A DNA stretch of 22,095 bases, taken from the NCBI GenBank assembly GCA_023269455.1, contig JAHFTG010000004.1:1-22095 (forward strand), written 5' to 3'. A program made the position numbers and the translations under genes. The notes beneath the pieces were generated by a model that saw only the letters and a list, made by a program, of their open reading frames with translations, had not been told where the DNA came from and searched no databases. Every line of letters starts with the position of its first letter. Within the stretch, counting starts at the first letter, position 1. This DNA is from Opitutaceae bacterium (GTDB taxonomy: Bacteria; Verrucomicrobiota; Verrucomicrobiia; Opitutales; Opitutaceae). This document shows, piece after piece, positions 7,636 through 15,432 of the stretch.

Positions 7636-7691
7636 AGCGGGTCTTAAAAAGACGTTGCCCGTGGCGGACCTGCCCGCTCAATTCTTTTTTT
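7636..7691 (+). terminator. Possible stem-loop with T-run ahead of the UDPGP gene
   Basis: AGCGGG (7636-7641) can pair with CCCGCT (7673-7678), and an inner GTCTT/AAGAC hairpin lies at 7641-7653. An eight-base T-run (7684-7691) comes 5-6 bases downstream. It could end transcription from the FtsB-like gene or act as a leader structure. The outer stem is only 6 bp around a 31-base interior, so the call is weak. Confidence 0.25.
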
Positions 7692-7695
7692 CATC

Positions 7696-9126
7696 ATGGC
7701 AAAACCCCCGCTTATCGAGGCCTTTGAACGCGCCGGACAGGGACATGTATTCGCGTTTTTCGAGCAACTGACGCCTGCCGACCAGCAGCAGCTTCTCTCC
7801 GATGCGGCCGAGATCGACCTGGGCGAGATCGCCCACCTCACACAGACGTTGCTGGCGAAGGGCGCCGTCACCGGCCTCAATCTCGACGGGCTGGCCCCCG
7901 CGCCCTACGAACTGCGCCCCGAAAAGGGCGGCGACGTCAAAGCCTGGGGAGCGGCGAAGACCGCCGGCGAGGTGGCTTTGCGTGCGGGGCGGGTCGCGGC
8001 GTTCACGGTCGCGGGCGGGCAGGGCACCCGGCTGGGTTACGACGGCCCCAAGGGCACGTTTCCCGTCACGCCGATCAAACAGAAGACGCTTTTCCAAGTA
8101 TTTGCCGAAAAAATACGCGCGGCCGGCGCTCGTTACGGAAAGCCGCTCCACTGGTTCATCATGACCAGCAACGCCAATCATGCCGCGACCGAGGCGTTTT
8201 TCATCGAGCATGCATTCTTCGGTTTGGAAAAGGCCCGGGTGCATTTCTTCCGCCAAGGCCGGATGCCGGCGGTCGATCTGGACGGTAAAATCCTTCTCGA
8301 AACCAAGGGCACCCTTGCGATGTCGCCCGACGGCCACGGCGGCTCGCTCCGCGCGCTCGACCGCAGCGGTGCGCTCGACCTCATGGACAAGGAGGGCATC
8401 GACATCCTCAGCTATTTCCAGGTGGACAACCCTCTCGTGCGCGGGATCGATCCGGCTTTCATCGGCTGGCACGTGCTGCGCGGCTCCGAGATGTCCAGCA
8501 AGATGGTCGCCAAGGCCTATGCGGGCGAAAAAGTCGGCCACTTCTGCACGCAAAACGGGCAGGCCGTCGTGATCGAATACTCCGACCTCCCGAAATCCTA
8601 TCAGGAGGAAATCGATCCGGTGATGGGCGGCCTGCGCTATCTTGCGGGGAGCATCGCGATCCATGTGTTCGACACAAAATTCATCCGCCGCATGGCGAAA
8701 GGCGGAGCGGGCGTGGCCCTGCCGTTCCACCGCGCCGATAAAAAAATCCCCACTATCGATGCGGCGGGCAACGTGGTGAAGCCGGACAAACCCAACGGAG
8801 TAAAATTCGAGATGTTTGTCTTCGATGCGCTGCCGTTTGCGAAGAATCCGGTGATCATCGAAACGCGCCGCGAGGATGATTTTTCGCCCGTGAAAAATGC
8901 CGAGGGGCTGGATTCGCCGGTGACGTGCCGGGACGATCAACTCCGGCAATTTACGCGCTGGCTGAAGGCCGGCGGAGCCGTCGTTCCGACGGACGCGACC
9001 GGATTGCCGCCCTTCGCCGTCGAGGTGTCACCGTTGTTTGGTTACGACGAGGATTCTTTTGCCGACGCTTGGAAACGCCTTTCACCCAAACCCGAAATCA
9101 AGGCCGGGTTATATTTGGCAGTCTGA
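7696..9126 (+). CDS. UDPGP-family UTP-sugar-1-phosphate uridylyltransferase
   Basis: This 476-aa cytoplasmic enzyme is expected to make a UDP-sugar (UDP-glucose or UDP-N-acetylglucosamine) from UTP and the sugar-1-phosphate. It carries the eukaryote-like UDPGP/UAP1 motifs rather than those of bacterial GalU: the nucleotide loop GGQGTRLG (107-114), GPKGTFPV (117-124), MTSN (156-159), FFRQGRMPA (184-192), PDGHGG (211-216) and QVDNPLV (242-248). The order and spacing resemble UAP1. Bacterial homologues are usually annotated as UTP-glucose-1-phosphate uridylyltransferase, but the substrate cannot be settled by eye. The following gene is a phosphohexomutase, so the pair would convert a hexose-6-phosphate to a UDP-sugar, consistent with supplying the polysaccharide genes. 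The ATG at 7696 follows a T-rich stretch, with no Shine-Dalgarno sequence. Confidence 0.9.
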   Translation: MAKPPLIEAFERAGQGHVFAFFEQLTPADQQQLLSDAAEIDLGEIAHLTQTLLAKGAVTGLNLDGLAPAPYELRPEKGGDVKAWGAAKTAGEVALRAGRVAAFTVAGGQGTRLGYDGPKGTFPVTPIKQKTLFQVFAEKIRAAGARYGKPLHWFIMTSNANHAATEAFFIEHAFFGLEKARVHFFRQGRMPAVDLDGKILLETKGTLAMSPDGHGGSLRALDRSGALDLMDKEGIDILSYFQVDNPLVRGIDPAFIGWHVLRGSEMSSKMVAKAYAGEKVGHFCTQNGQAVVIEYSDLPKSYQEEIDPVMGGLRYLAGSIAIHVFDTKFIRRMAKGGAGVALPFHRADKKIPTIDAAGNVVKPDKPNGVKFEMFVFDALPFAKNPVIIETRREDDFSPVKNAEGLDSPVTCRDDQLRQFTRWLKAGGAVVPTDATGLPPFAVEVSPLFGYDEDSFADAWKRLSPKPEIKAGLYLAV

Positions 9127-9141
9127 TTCCGATCAGATTTT
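9122..9141 (+). terminator. Weak hairpin plus T-run at the UDPGP stop codon
   Basis: TCTGAT (9122-9127) pairs with ATCAGA (9132-9137) around a 4-base loop, followed by TTTT. The stem is only 6 bp and AT-rich, so it may only attenuate transcription into the mutase gene. Confidence 0.25.
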
Positions 9142-9152
9142 CACATGGAAAA

Positions 9153-9217
9153 CAGGAAATCAGGAACGGGCCGAGTTGGAGATCATTGTTCACCGAGGTC
9201 GGTTTCCTGATTTTCTG
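9153..9217. repeat. Imperfect inverted repeat in the UDPGP-mutase gap
   Basis: The 14-base arm at 9153-9166 (CAGGAAATCAGGAA) is the reverse complement of 9204-9217 with one mismatch. The loop is about 37 bases. No T-run follows, so it is not a standard terminator. It could be an RNA structure between the two genes or a remnant repeat. Confidence 0.55.
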
Positions 9218-9253
9218 AGTTCCAGATAACGTATTTTAACTTTCCATATCCCC

Positions 9254-11215
9254 ATGAGTTCGCTCGCCCAAATCCAAGCCGCCGGCCAGGCCGGACATCT
9301 TCTTCCCGCCACGGTTCAAAATCTCTCCGACTGGCTTGCCGCCGGACTGCCCGCGTGGGCCGAGGCGAGTATCGACGAACTCGTGGCCAAGGCCGCGTGG
9401 GCCGAGCTCAACGACCGGTTTTACCGTTATCTCGAATTCGGCACCGGCGGCATTCGAGGACGCACCATCGGCACCATCACAACTGCCGCCGAGACGGGCA
9501 CGCTCAGTGCGATGGGCACGCCGGCGCACGCCGCCATCGGCTGCAATATCCTTAACGATTTCACGCTGATCCGTGCGACTATCGGCCTCTATCGTTATAC
9601 CAAGGGCTGGCTCACCAAGTCCGGCCGGGCGGACGTGCCTGCGCTCGTGATCGCCCACGATGTCCGTCATTTCTCGCGGCATTTTTGCGAGCTGGCGGCG
9701 TCCACTTGGACGAAATTGGGCGGCAATGCTTATATCTTCGAGGGACCGCGCTCGACCCCGCAGCTCAGTTTCTCGGTGCGCATGCTGAAGGCGCATGCCG
9801 GCGTGGTTATCACGGCCAGCCATAATCCGCCGCACGATAATGGTTTCAAAGCCTACTTCGAGGATGGTGCGCAGATGGTGTCGCCGCATGACACCGGCAC
9901 CGTGGCCGAGGTAAACGCCGTGCCGCTGGCCGAGCTGGGCGCGTTCCTCGAACCGGATCTTTCGCGCGTGGTCACGCTGGGACGGCCGGCGGACGATGCC
10001 TACCTCGCGGTCGCGGCGAAGGCGGCGATTGATCCGTCCGTTTTCCGCAAGACGAAGCTCAAGGTCATCTTCACCAATATCCACGGCACGGGCGGCGTGA
10101 TGTCGGTTCCGTTGTTGATCCATGCGGGTTGCGAGGTTCACGCGGTGCAGTCGCAGGTGGCCTTTGATCCGCGTTTCCCGACGGTGAAATCTCCGAACCC
10201 GGAAAACGCCGAGGCGCTTTCTCTGGCCGTCGCGCTCGCCGAAAAGGAAGACGCCGATGTGGTGGTCGCAACTGATCCCGACTGTGATCGCATGGGCGTA
10301 GCCGTGCGCGGGAAGGACGGGAAACAACACCTGCTCACCGGAAATCAGATAGGCTCTTTGCTGGCGGAGTATCGACTCACGAAGCTTAAGGAGTTGGGCC
10401 TTATTCCTGTGGCGGGTTCTCAGAGCGTGGCCATCGTGAAGACTTTTGTGACGACACAGCTTCAGGACGCGATCGGGCGCGGGCACGGCGTAAAAGTCAT
10501 CAACACGCTCACCGGTTTCAAATGGATCGCGGCAAAGATCGCGGGCTACGAGGCGCAGTTGAAGGCGGCGTTGTTCAAGGAGTCGGGCGTCGCGCTCGAC
10601 TACGATGCTTCGACCTTCGAGGCGCGGGCGAAGTTGCTCCAAAAACACAGCACGTTCTACGCGTTTGGCTGCGAGGAAAGTTACGGCTATCTGCCCAACG
10701 ACGCGGTGCGCGACAAGGACGGGAATGCGGCGTGTCTCATGTTCGCCGAGCTGTGCGCGTGGGTGAAGTTACAGGGGAAGACGGTGCCGGAATATCTCGA
10801 CGAGGTTTATCTCAAATACGGCTTCTACTTGGAAGGCGTGGTGAACATTTACTACGAAGGCGCGAGCGGCGCGGCGAAGATCAAGCGCATCCTGGAGACG
10901 TATCGTTCGGCTCCGCCCAAGGCGTTTGGCGATGTCGCGGTGACGCGTTTTCAGGATTTCGGCGTGGAGGTTTTTAAAGACGCCGACGGCGAGGCGATCC
11001 CCAGGCAGGATCTCTACATCGTATCGCTGGCCAACGGCTACAGCTTCGCGGCGCGCGGCAGCGGCACGGAGCCGAAGATGAAGTTCTATGTCTTCGCGAG
11101 CGCGAAGGTCGGAAGCGCGACTGAGCTGGCCGAAGTGAAGGCCAAGGTAAAGGCCGAGCTGGATCGCGTGAAGGCGTTGATCGAGGCCGATGCGAAGGCG
11201 CGCGCCGAGGGGTGA
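9254..11215 (+). CDS. Phosphoglucomutase/phosphomannomutase family (alpha-D-phosphohexomutase)
   Basis: This 653-aa cytoplasmic enzyme should interconvert hexose-6-phosphate and hexose-1-phosphate through a phosphoserine. All four family motifs are present: the phosphoserine loop TASHNPP with S189, the metal loop TDPDCDR with D341/D343/D345, the sugar-binding loop GCEESYGY with E474/E475/S476, and the phosphate-binding loop RGSGTEPK (601-608). An N-terminal FGTGGIRG near 57-64 is also typical. It is longer than the roughly 580 residues usual for PgcA-type enzymes. Part of the excess is an extra segment of about 35-40 residues at 432-470, just before the sugar-binding loop. It probably makes glucose-1-phosphate for the preceding nucleotidyltransferase. 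The 127-bp gap between them is long enough for a separate promoter. The gene ends at a strong terminator. Confidence 0.93.
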   Translation: MSSLAQIQAAGQAGHLLPATVQNLSDWLAAGLPAWAEASIDELVAKAAWAELNDRFYRYLEFGTGGIRGRTIGTITTAAETGTLSAMGTPAHAAIGCNILNDFTLIRATIGLYRYTKGWLTKSGRADVPALVIAHDVRHFSRHFCELAASTWTKLGGNAYIFEGPRSTPQLSFSVRMLKAHAGVVITASHNPPHDNGFKAYFEDGAQMVSPHDTGTVAEVNAVPLAELGAFLEPDLSRVVTLGRPADDAYLAVAAKAAIDPSVFRKTKLKVIFTNIHGTGGVMSVPLLIHAGCEVHAVQSQVAFDPRFPTVKSPNPENAEALSLAVALAEKEDADVVVATDPDCDRMGVAVRGKDGKQHLLTGNQIGSLLAEYRLTKLKELGLIPVAGSQSVAIVKTFVTTQLQDAIGRGHGVKVINTLTGFKWIAAKIAGYEAQLKAALFKESGVALDYDASTFEARAKLLQKHSTFYAFGCEESYGYLPNDAVRDKDGNAACLMFAELCAWVKLQGKTVPEYLDEVYLKYGFYLEGVVNIYYEGASGAAKIKRILETYRSAPPKAFGDVAVTRFQDFGVEVFKDADGEAIPRQDLYIVSLANGYSFAARGSGTEPKMKFYVFASAKVGSATELAEVKAKVKAELDRVKALIEADAKARAEG

Positions 11216-11238
11216 TCTTCGGTTTCCAGCCCATCCAA

Positions 11239-11270
11239 CAAAAAGCCCGGTCTTGCGACCGGGCTTTTTG
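11239..11270. terminator. Bidirectional intrinsic terminator between the mutase and pdhC
   Basis: A perfect 14-bp stem (arms 11239-11252 and 11257-11270) has a TTGC loop and a core of AGCCCGGTC/GACCGGGCT. It is flanked by an A-run on one side and a T-run on the other, so it can work on both strands. It lies in the 77-bp gap between two convergent genes. Confidence 0.95.
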
Positions 11271-11292
11271 TTTAGGCAAAGCGGTGCTTGGT

Positions 11293-12600
11293 TTAGACCA
11301 ACAGCAGTGCGGGGCTTTCCAGGACTGACTTGAGGGCGGCGAGGAACTGCGCGCCGACGGCTCCATCGACCACGCGGTGATCGGCGGAGAGGGTGAGCGT
11401 GAGGGTCTGGCCGATGACGATCTGGCCGTTTTTGACGACGGGCTTGGTCACGGTGGTGCCGACGCCGAGGATGGCGGCGTTCGGGGGGTTGATGATCGGG
11501 AAGAACTTCGGGATGCCCATCATGCCGAGGTTGGACACGCAGAAGGTGCCGCCAGTGAACTGGTCGGGCTTGAGTTTTTTGTCCTTGGCAGCTTTGCCGA
11601 GGGACTTGGCTTCGGCGCTGACTTGGAAGATCGACTTCTCGTGGGTGTCGCGGATGACGGGGGTGATCAGGCCGTCGGGCAACGCGACCGCGAAGGAAAC
11701 GTGGGCGGCGGCGAGGTAGCGGATCTGCGTGCCTTCCCAGGCGGCGTTGACATCGGGCACGCGGCGCAGGGCCTCGGCACTACCCTTGAGGATGAAGTCG
11801 TTTACGGAGAGTTTAACACCGGCTTTTTCGAGGCCTTTGTTGAGCTGCTCGCGGAGTGCCATGAGGGGCTCGGCGTCCACTTCGATTTCGAGGTAGAAGT
11901 GGGGGATGGTGGTCTTGGATTCGAGGAGGCGCTTGGCGATGACGCCGCGCATGGTGGAGACGGCGACGGTGCGTTCTTCCTGAATGGGACCCTTGGCACC
12001 GACGCTGCCCCCGGAGAAGGGAGCACCGCCGGACTTGGGAGCGGCGGAACCGATCTTGGCGGAACCGGATTTTTCGGCGGCTAGGATGTCGGCGCGGACG
12101 ATGCGGCCGTGCGGTCCGCTGCCTTTGACGAGGGCGGGGTCGATGCCTTTTTCGGCGGCGAGTTTCTTGGCGAGGGGGGAAACGCGGAGGCGTTCGCCGT
12201 CATTTGCCGGAGCGAGGGCGGGTGCCGCCGGAGTGGCGGCGGGGGCGGCCGTAACGGGGGCAGGGACAGGGGCTGCGGCAGGAGCGGGAGCGGAGGCTTT
12301 GGGAGCTTCGGCGGCGGGGGCGACCGGAGCGGGAGCTGCCGCAGGAGTTTCGACGGTTTCACCGGCTTTGCCGACGGCGCACAGCGGGGCGCCGATGGCG
12401 ACCTGCGAGCCGGCGGGGGAGAAGATTTTAAGAAGAACGCCGTCGAAGAAGCACTCGAGCTCCATCGTGGCCTTGTCGGTTTCGACTTCGGCAAGCATGT
12501 CGCCGGATTTAACGGCGTCGCCTTCTTTTTTGAGCCATTTGACCAGCGTGCCCACCGTCATGGTGTCGCTGAGTTTCGGCATATCGATGATGTTGGCCAT
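11293..12600 (-). CDS. pdhC: Pyruvate dehydrogenase E2, dihydrolipoyllysine-residue acetyltransferase
   Basis: A 435-aa E2 core protein that moves the acetyl group from the lipoyl arm to CoA. In order it has one lipoyl domain (1-78, lipoyl lysine K43 in ETDKATME), an Ala/Pro-rich flexible linker (about 83-133), a peripheral-subunit-binding domain (about 138-173, with SPLAKKLAAEKGID and GPHGRIVRAD), a short Gly/Ser linker, and the catalytic domain (about 205-435). The catalytic domain ends with the active-site motif DHRVVDG (H408, D412). A single lipoyl domain matches the alpha-proteobacterial and mitochondrial type. The gene is third in the pdhA-pdhB-pdhC operon, 48 bp after pdhB. No dihydrolipoamide dehydrogenase gene lies next to it; the space downstream is taken by a terminator and a convergent gene. 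Confidence 0.96.
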   Translation of the reverse strand: MANIIDMPKLSDTMTVGTLVKWLKKEGDAVKSGDMLAEVETDKATMELECFFDGVLLKIFSPAGSQVAIGAPLCAVGKAGETVETPAAAPAPVAPAAEAPKASAPAPAAAPVPAPVTAAPAATPAAPALAPANDGERLRVSPLAKKLAAEKGIDPALVKGSGPHGRIVRADILAAEKSGSAKIGSAAPKSGGAPFSGGSVGAKGPIQEERTVAVSTMRGVIAKRLLESKTTIPHFYLEIEVDAEPLMALREQLNKGLEKAGVKLSVNDFILKGSAEALRRVPDVNAAWEGTQIRYLAAAHVSFAVALPDGLITPVIRDTHEKSIFQVSAEAKSLGKAAKDKKLKPDQFTGGTFCVSNLGMMGIPKFFPIINPPNAAILGVGTTVTKPVVKNGQIVIGQTLTLTLSADHRVVDGAVGAQFLAALKSVLESPALLLV

Positions 12601-12603
12601 TCG

Positions 12604-12638
12604 GAGAAAGTTGAGAGTTGAAAGCTGAGAGTTGAGAG
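12604..12638. repeat. Heptameric repeat tract between pdhB and pdhC (TTGAGAG type)
   Basis: Five 7-bp units (GAGAAAG, TTGAGAG, TTGAAAG, CTGAGAG, TTGAGAG) fill most of the 48-bp gap between the two genes. CTGAGAG links this tract to the GAGCTNN family. Being transcribed, it would place a pyrimidine-rich repeat just before the pdhC start. Confidence 0.8.
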
Positions 12639-12648
12639 CGCGGACGGA

Positions 12649-13626
12649 TCAGGCGACGGCGGCGAGGGCGGCTTTGAGGATGCGCTGGGGGTTGGGGAGC
12701 TGTTCGGTTTCGACGGGGGGGCTGTAGATGGCGGGGGCGTCGATGGTGGCGAGGCGGTGGATCGGGCCGTCGAGTTCGTCGAAGGCTTCGCGCTGGATCA
12801 TGTAGGCGAGCTGCGAGCCGACGCTGGCGAAGGGTTTCTGTTCTTCGACGATGAGCACGCGGTGGGTCTTCTTCACGGAGGCGAGCACGGTGTCGAAATC
12901 GAGGGGGCGGATGGTGCGGAGGTCCACGATTTCGACGGAGACGTCATGTTCTTTTTCCAGAATGTCGGCGGCGACGAGAGAGTGGAGGACAGAGCGACCA
13001 TAGGTGACGATGGTGAGATCGGTGCCGGTGCGCTTCACGTCGGCCACACCGAGGGGAATCAACTCTTCGGTGTCGGGGACTTCGCCTTTTTCACCGTAGA
13101 GGATGGTGTTCTCCAGGAACATGACTGGGTCGTTGTCGCGGATGGCGGACTTGAGGAGACCCTTGGCGTCGCGGGCGGTGGCGGGCACGACGACTTTGAT
13201 GCCGGGGTGGTTGGCGAGGACGTTCTCGGGGGTGTGGGAGTGGGTGGCACCGACGTTGGTGCCGCCGTTGGCCGGGCCGCGGATGACGATGGGGCAGTTG
13301 ATGAGACCACCGGACATGTAACGGACGTTGGCCGCGTTGTTGAGGATCTGGTCGAAGGCGACAGAGTAGAAAGACCAGAACATGAGCTCCATCACGGGAC
13401 GGATGCCGAGCATGGAGGCGCCGACGCCCATGCCGACGAAGCCGGCTTCGGAGATGGGGGTGTCAACGATGCGCTTGGGGCCGAATTTTTCGAGGAGGCC
13501 TTCGGAGACTTTGTAGGCGCCGTGAAAATTGGCGACTTCTTCGCCGAGGAGGACAACGTTTTCGTCGTGCGTGAGTTCCTCGGAAAGGGCGGCGCGGATT
13601 GCTTCGCGGTAGGTGAGAACAGCCAT
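12649..13626 (-). CDS. pdhB: Pyruvate dehydrogenase E1 component, beta subunit
   Basis: This 325-aa subunit pairs with the E1 alpha chain to decarboxylate pyruvate with thiamine diphosphate. The start MAVLTYREAIRAALSEEL is typical. LLGEEV (27-32), the conserved region around EAGFVGMGVGASMLG, MELMFWSF, and ATHSHTPENVLANHPGIKVVVPATARDAKGLL are all characteristic of E1 beta. The C-terminal transketolase-like domain contains VEIVDLRTIRPLD and VEEQKPFASVG. The length is normal for the family. It lies 53 bp after pdhA and 48 bp before pdhC. The gap on each side contains a 7-bp-period repeat. The branched-chain keto acid E1 beta is a close relative, but the gene set and the alpha-subunit features favour pyruvate. 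Confidence 0.95.
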   Translation of the reverse strand: MAVLTYREAIRAALSEELTHDENVVLLGEEVANFHGAYKVSEGLLEKFGPKRIVDTPISEAGFVGMGVGASMLGIRPVMELMFWSFYSVAFDQILNNAANVRYMSGGLINCPIVIRGPANGGTNVGATHSHTPENVLANHPGIKVVVPATARDAKGLLKSAIRDNDPVMFLENTILYGEKGEVPDTEELIPLGVADVKRTGTDLTIVTYGRSVLHSLVAADILEKEHDVSVEIVDLRTIRPLDFDTVLASVKKTHRVLIVEEQKPFASVGSQLAYMIQREAFDELDGPIHRLATIDAPAIYSPPVETEQLPNPQRILKAALAAVA

Positions 13627-13632
13627 GGGGGA

Positions 13633-13667
13633 ATTTACGATTTCAGATTTATGATTTACGATTTCGC
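13633..13667. repeat. Heptameric repeat tract between pdhA and pdhB (ATTTNNG type)
   Basis: Five 7-bp units begin ATTT (ATTTACG, ATTTCAG, ATTTATG, ATTTACG, ATTTCGC). They fill most of the 53-bp gap. The period matches the other tracts in the window but the unit sequence is unrelated and AT-rich, against high-GC surroundings. Confidence 0.8.
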
Positions 13668-13679
13668 GGGGTGCGGCGC

Positions 13680-14783
13680 TTAATCGAAGAAGAGGCGGCC
13701 TTTGGAGGCGCGCTGGTCGGGATTGTCGCTTTCCCAGTAAACGTCTTTTTGGATGTCGTCGGGGGTGGGGTAGGGGCTGGCTTCGGCGAAGTCGGCGGCG
13801 AGATCGGCCTCGGCCTTGGCCTCGGTGTCGATCTGCTCGATGATGGCATCGGTGAGGACGCCTTCTTCGATGAGTTTTTGTTGGAAGACTTGGATGGGGT
13901 CTTTGGTGCGGCGGTATTCTTCGATCTCGTCTCGGGTGCGGTAGGTCTGGTCGGGGTCGGCGACGGAGTGGCCGCGGTAGCGGTAGGTGTCGATTTCGAC
14001 GACGGCGGGTTTGGACTCTTCGCGGGCGAGTTTGAGGAACTTGTCCATCGTGGCGCGGACTTCGTAGATGTCGTGGCCGAAGCAGGTGGCCCAGTTCATG
14101 CCGTAGGCTTCGGCGCGCTGCGCGAGGCCGGGACCGGCGGAGGAGCGTTCCTGGCTGGTGCCCATGGAGTAGCCGTTGTTTTCAACGACGAAGATGACCG
14201 GGAGATTCCAGAGGGCGGCGAGATTGTAGGCTTCGTGCACGGCACCTTGGTTGACCGCTCCGTCGCCCATGAAGGCCATCGCGGCGCCTTTGAGTCCTTT
14301 GTATTTCAGGGCGTAGGCGAGGCCGGTGCCGAGGGGGATTTGTCCGCCGACGATGCCGTGGCCGCCCCAGTAGTTGAGGGAGGGGGCAAAGTAGTGCATG
14401 GAGCCGCCCTTGCCCTTGGAGCAACCGGTGATCTTGCCGTAGAGTTCGGCCATGAGGGCTTTCGTATCCATGCCGACGGCCATCGCGTGGCCGTGGTCGC
14501 GGTAGGCGGTGATGACGTGGTCGTCCTTGCCCATCAGCGAACAGCAGCCGACGGCGACGGCTTCCTGGCCGATGTAGAGATGGAGAAAGCCGCCGATTTT
14601 TTTGGCGAGGTAGGCGCGCAGGCTGCGTTCCTCAAAACGACGGATGCGCACCATCTTGCGGTAGAGCTCGATTTTCTCGGGTTTGGCGAGGTTCGCGTTG
14701 ACCGGGGCCTGGGAGGAGGCTCCGCAGGCGGACGTGGCAATGTCGTCCTTTTTTTCGATGGTGGGGGAAGCTTTTTTACTCAC
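13680..14783 (-). CDS. pdhA: Pyruvate dehydrogenase E1 component, alpha subunit
   Basis: This is the 367-aa thiamine-diphosphate-binding subunit of the two-chain (alpha2beta2) E1. The ThDP/Mg motif runs from GDGAVNQG (173-180) to ENN (201-203). YIGQEAVAVG (70-79), AYRDHGHAM (93-101) and GKGGSMHYF (124-132) are typical of pyruvate E1 alpha. The C-terminal TYRYRGHSVADPD is the region that carries the regulatory serines in mitochondrial enzymes. The start is a GTG at 14783, giving MSKKASPTIEKKDD, a low-homology N-terminal tail of about 35 residues. The next Met is too far in, at residue 44. It is the first gene of the operon, and its promoter should lie in the 142-bp gap before the Nudix gene end (14784-14925), where no convincing hexamers were seen. 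The two-chain E1 contrasts with the single-chain AceE of enterobacteria. Confidence 0.95.
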   Translation of the reverse strand: MSKKASPTIEKKDDIATSACGASSQAPVNANLAKPEKIELYRKMVRIRRFEERSLRAYLAKKIGGFLHLYIGQEAVAVGCCSLMGKDDHVITAYRDHGHAMAVGMDTKALMAELYGKITGCSKGKGGSMHYFAPSLNYWGGHGIVGGQIPLGTGLAYALKYKGLKGAAMAFMGDGAVNQGAVHEAYNLAALWNLPVIFVVENNGYSMGTSQERSSAGPGLAQRAEAYGMNWATCFGHDIYEVRATMDKFLKLAREESKPAVVEIDTYRYRGHSVADPDQTYRTRDEIEEYRRTKDPIQVFQQKLIEEGVLTDAIIEQIDTEAKAEADLAADFAEASPYPTPDDIQKDVYWESDNPDQRASKGRLFFD

Positions 14784-14925
14784 GGGAAGGTGCGTTTTGA
14801 GTGTTAAAAAACGGAGTCTTTGGCAGATGTTTAAGAAATCAAGTGTTTACTCGGCGCGGGCGGGTTTGAAAGCCTGTGGCGGTTCCAAGGCGGACGTGGC
14901 CGGCGATTATGCCTTCACCGTGTGG

Positions 14926-15432
14926 CTATGTGGAGGGGGTGATTTGTTCTACTTCGATATGTAGTGGTTTTCCGGGTGCGCAGTCCGCGCGCAACGCGAC
15001 AAAGCGGTCGTGGTGGCGGTCGTAGATCGGCCAGAGGGCGGTGCGGTCCGTCTCGGGCAACGGCAGCGCGTCGATGGCGTGGCGTGTGAAAAAGCCGAAG
15101 CGCCCTTCGTGCATCGCCGGAGGCAACGTGGCGATCGGGCGGCGGCATTTGAAAAGAAAAAGCAGCCAGTGGGAGTCACCCTCGTAGGCTTTCTCCGCGA
15201 TCATGGCGAAGAGGTGCAGGTCGGATGTTGTGATGACGTGGCCGGTTTCCTCGCGGGTTTCCCGCACGGCGCACTCGAAGGGGGATTCGCCGGTGGATGT
15301 TTCGAGTTTGCCGCCGATGGGGCTCCACGAACCGAGGTTCGGCGGCTTGGCGCGCAGGAGAAGCAGGTGTTCGCCGCTGTCGTTTTCTATGAATACAAGC
15401 ACCGCGATTTTGTAGGTGAGCGGAATGTTCAT
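14926..15432 (-). CDS. Nudix hydrolase
   Basis: A 168-aa cytoplasmic Nudix-fold protein. The Nudix box spans about residues 41-65: G41, E49, then REtrEEtG with R57, E58, E61, E62 and G64. Compared with the classic spacing (G, five residues, E, seven residues, RE) there are two extra residues between the first glycine and E49. Such loop variation is known in the superfamily and all metal-binding glutamates are kept. The start LTYKIAVLVFIENDSGEHLLLLR is the expected first strand pair. The substrate cannot be read from the sequence: a nucleoside triphosphate (MutT-like) or another diphosphate compound are both possible. The ATG at 15432 is preferred; the open frame continues upstream but has no support. 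It diverges from the pilus-type operon across 106 bp. Confidence 0.85.
   Translation of the reverse strand: MNIPLTYKIAVLVFIENDSGEHLLLLRAKPPNLGSWSPIGGKLETSTGESPFECAVRETREETGHVITTSDLHLFAMIAEKAYEGDSHWLLFLFKCRRPIATLPPAMHEGRFGFFTRHAIDALPLPETDRTALWPIYDRHHDRFVALRADCAPGKPLHIEVEQITPST

Noticed and set aside
7678..10648. Long minus-strand open frames antisense to the UDPGP and mutase genes
   Set aside because: They show Arg/His-rich composition with no motifs and cover genes with complete catalytic signatures.
12757..14807. Two long plus-strand open frames antisense to pdhB and pdhA
   Set aside because: They are Gly/Asp/Val-rich translations typical of the reverse frame of GC-rich genes; pdhA and pdhB are unmistakable.
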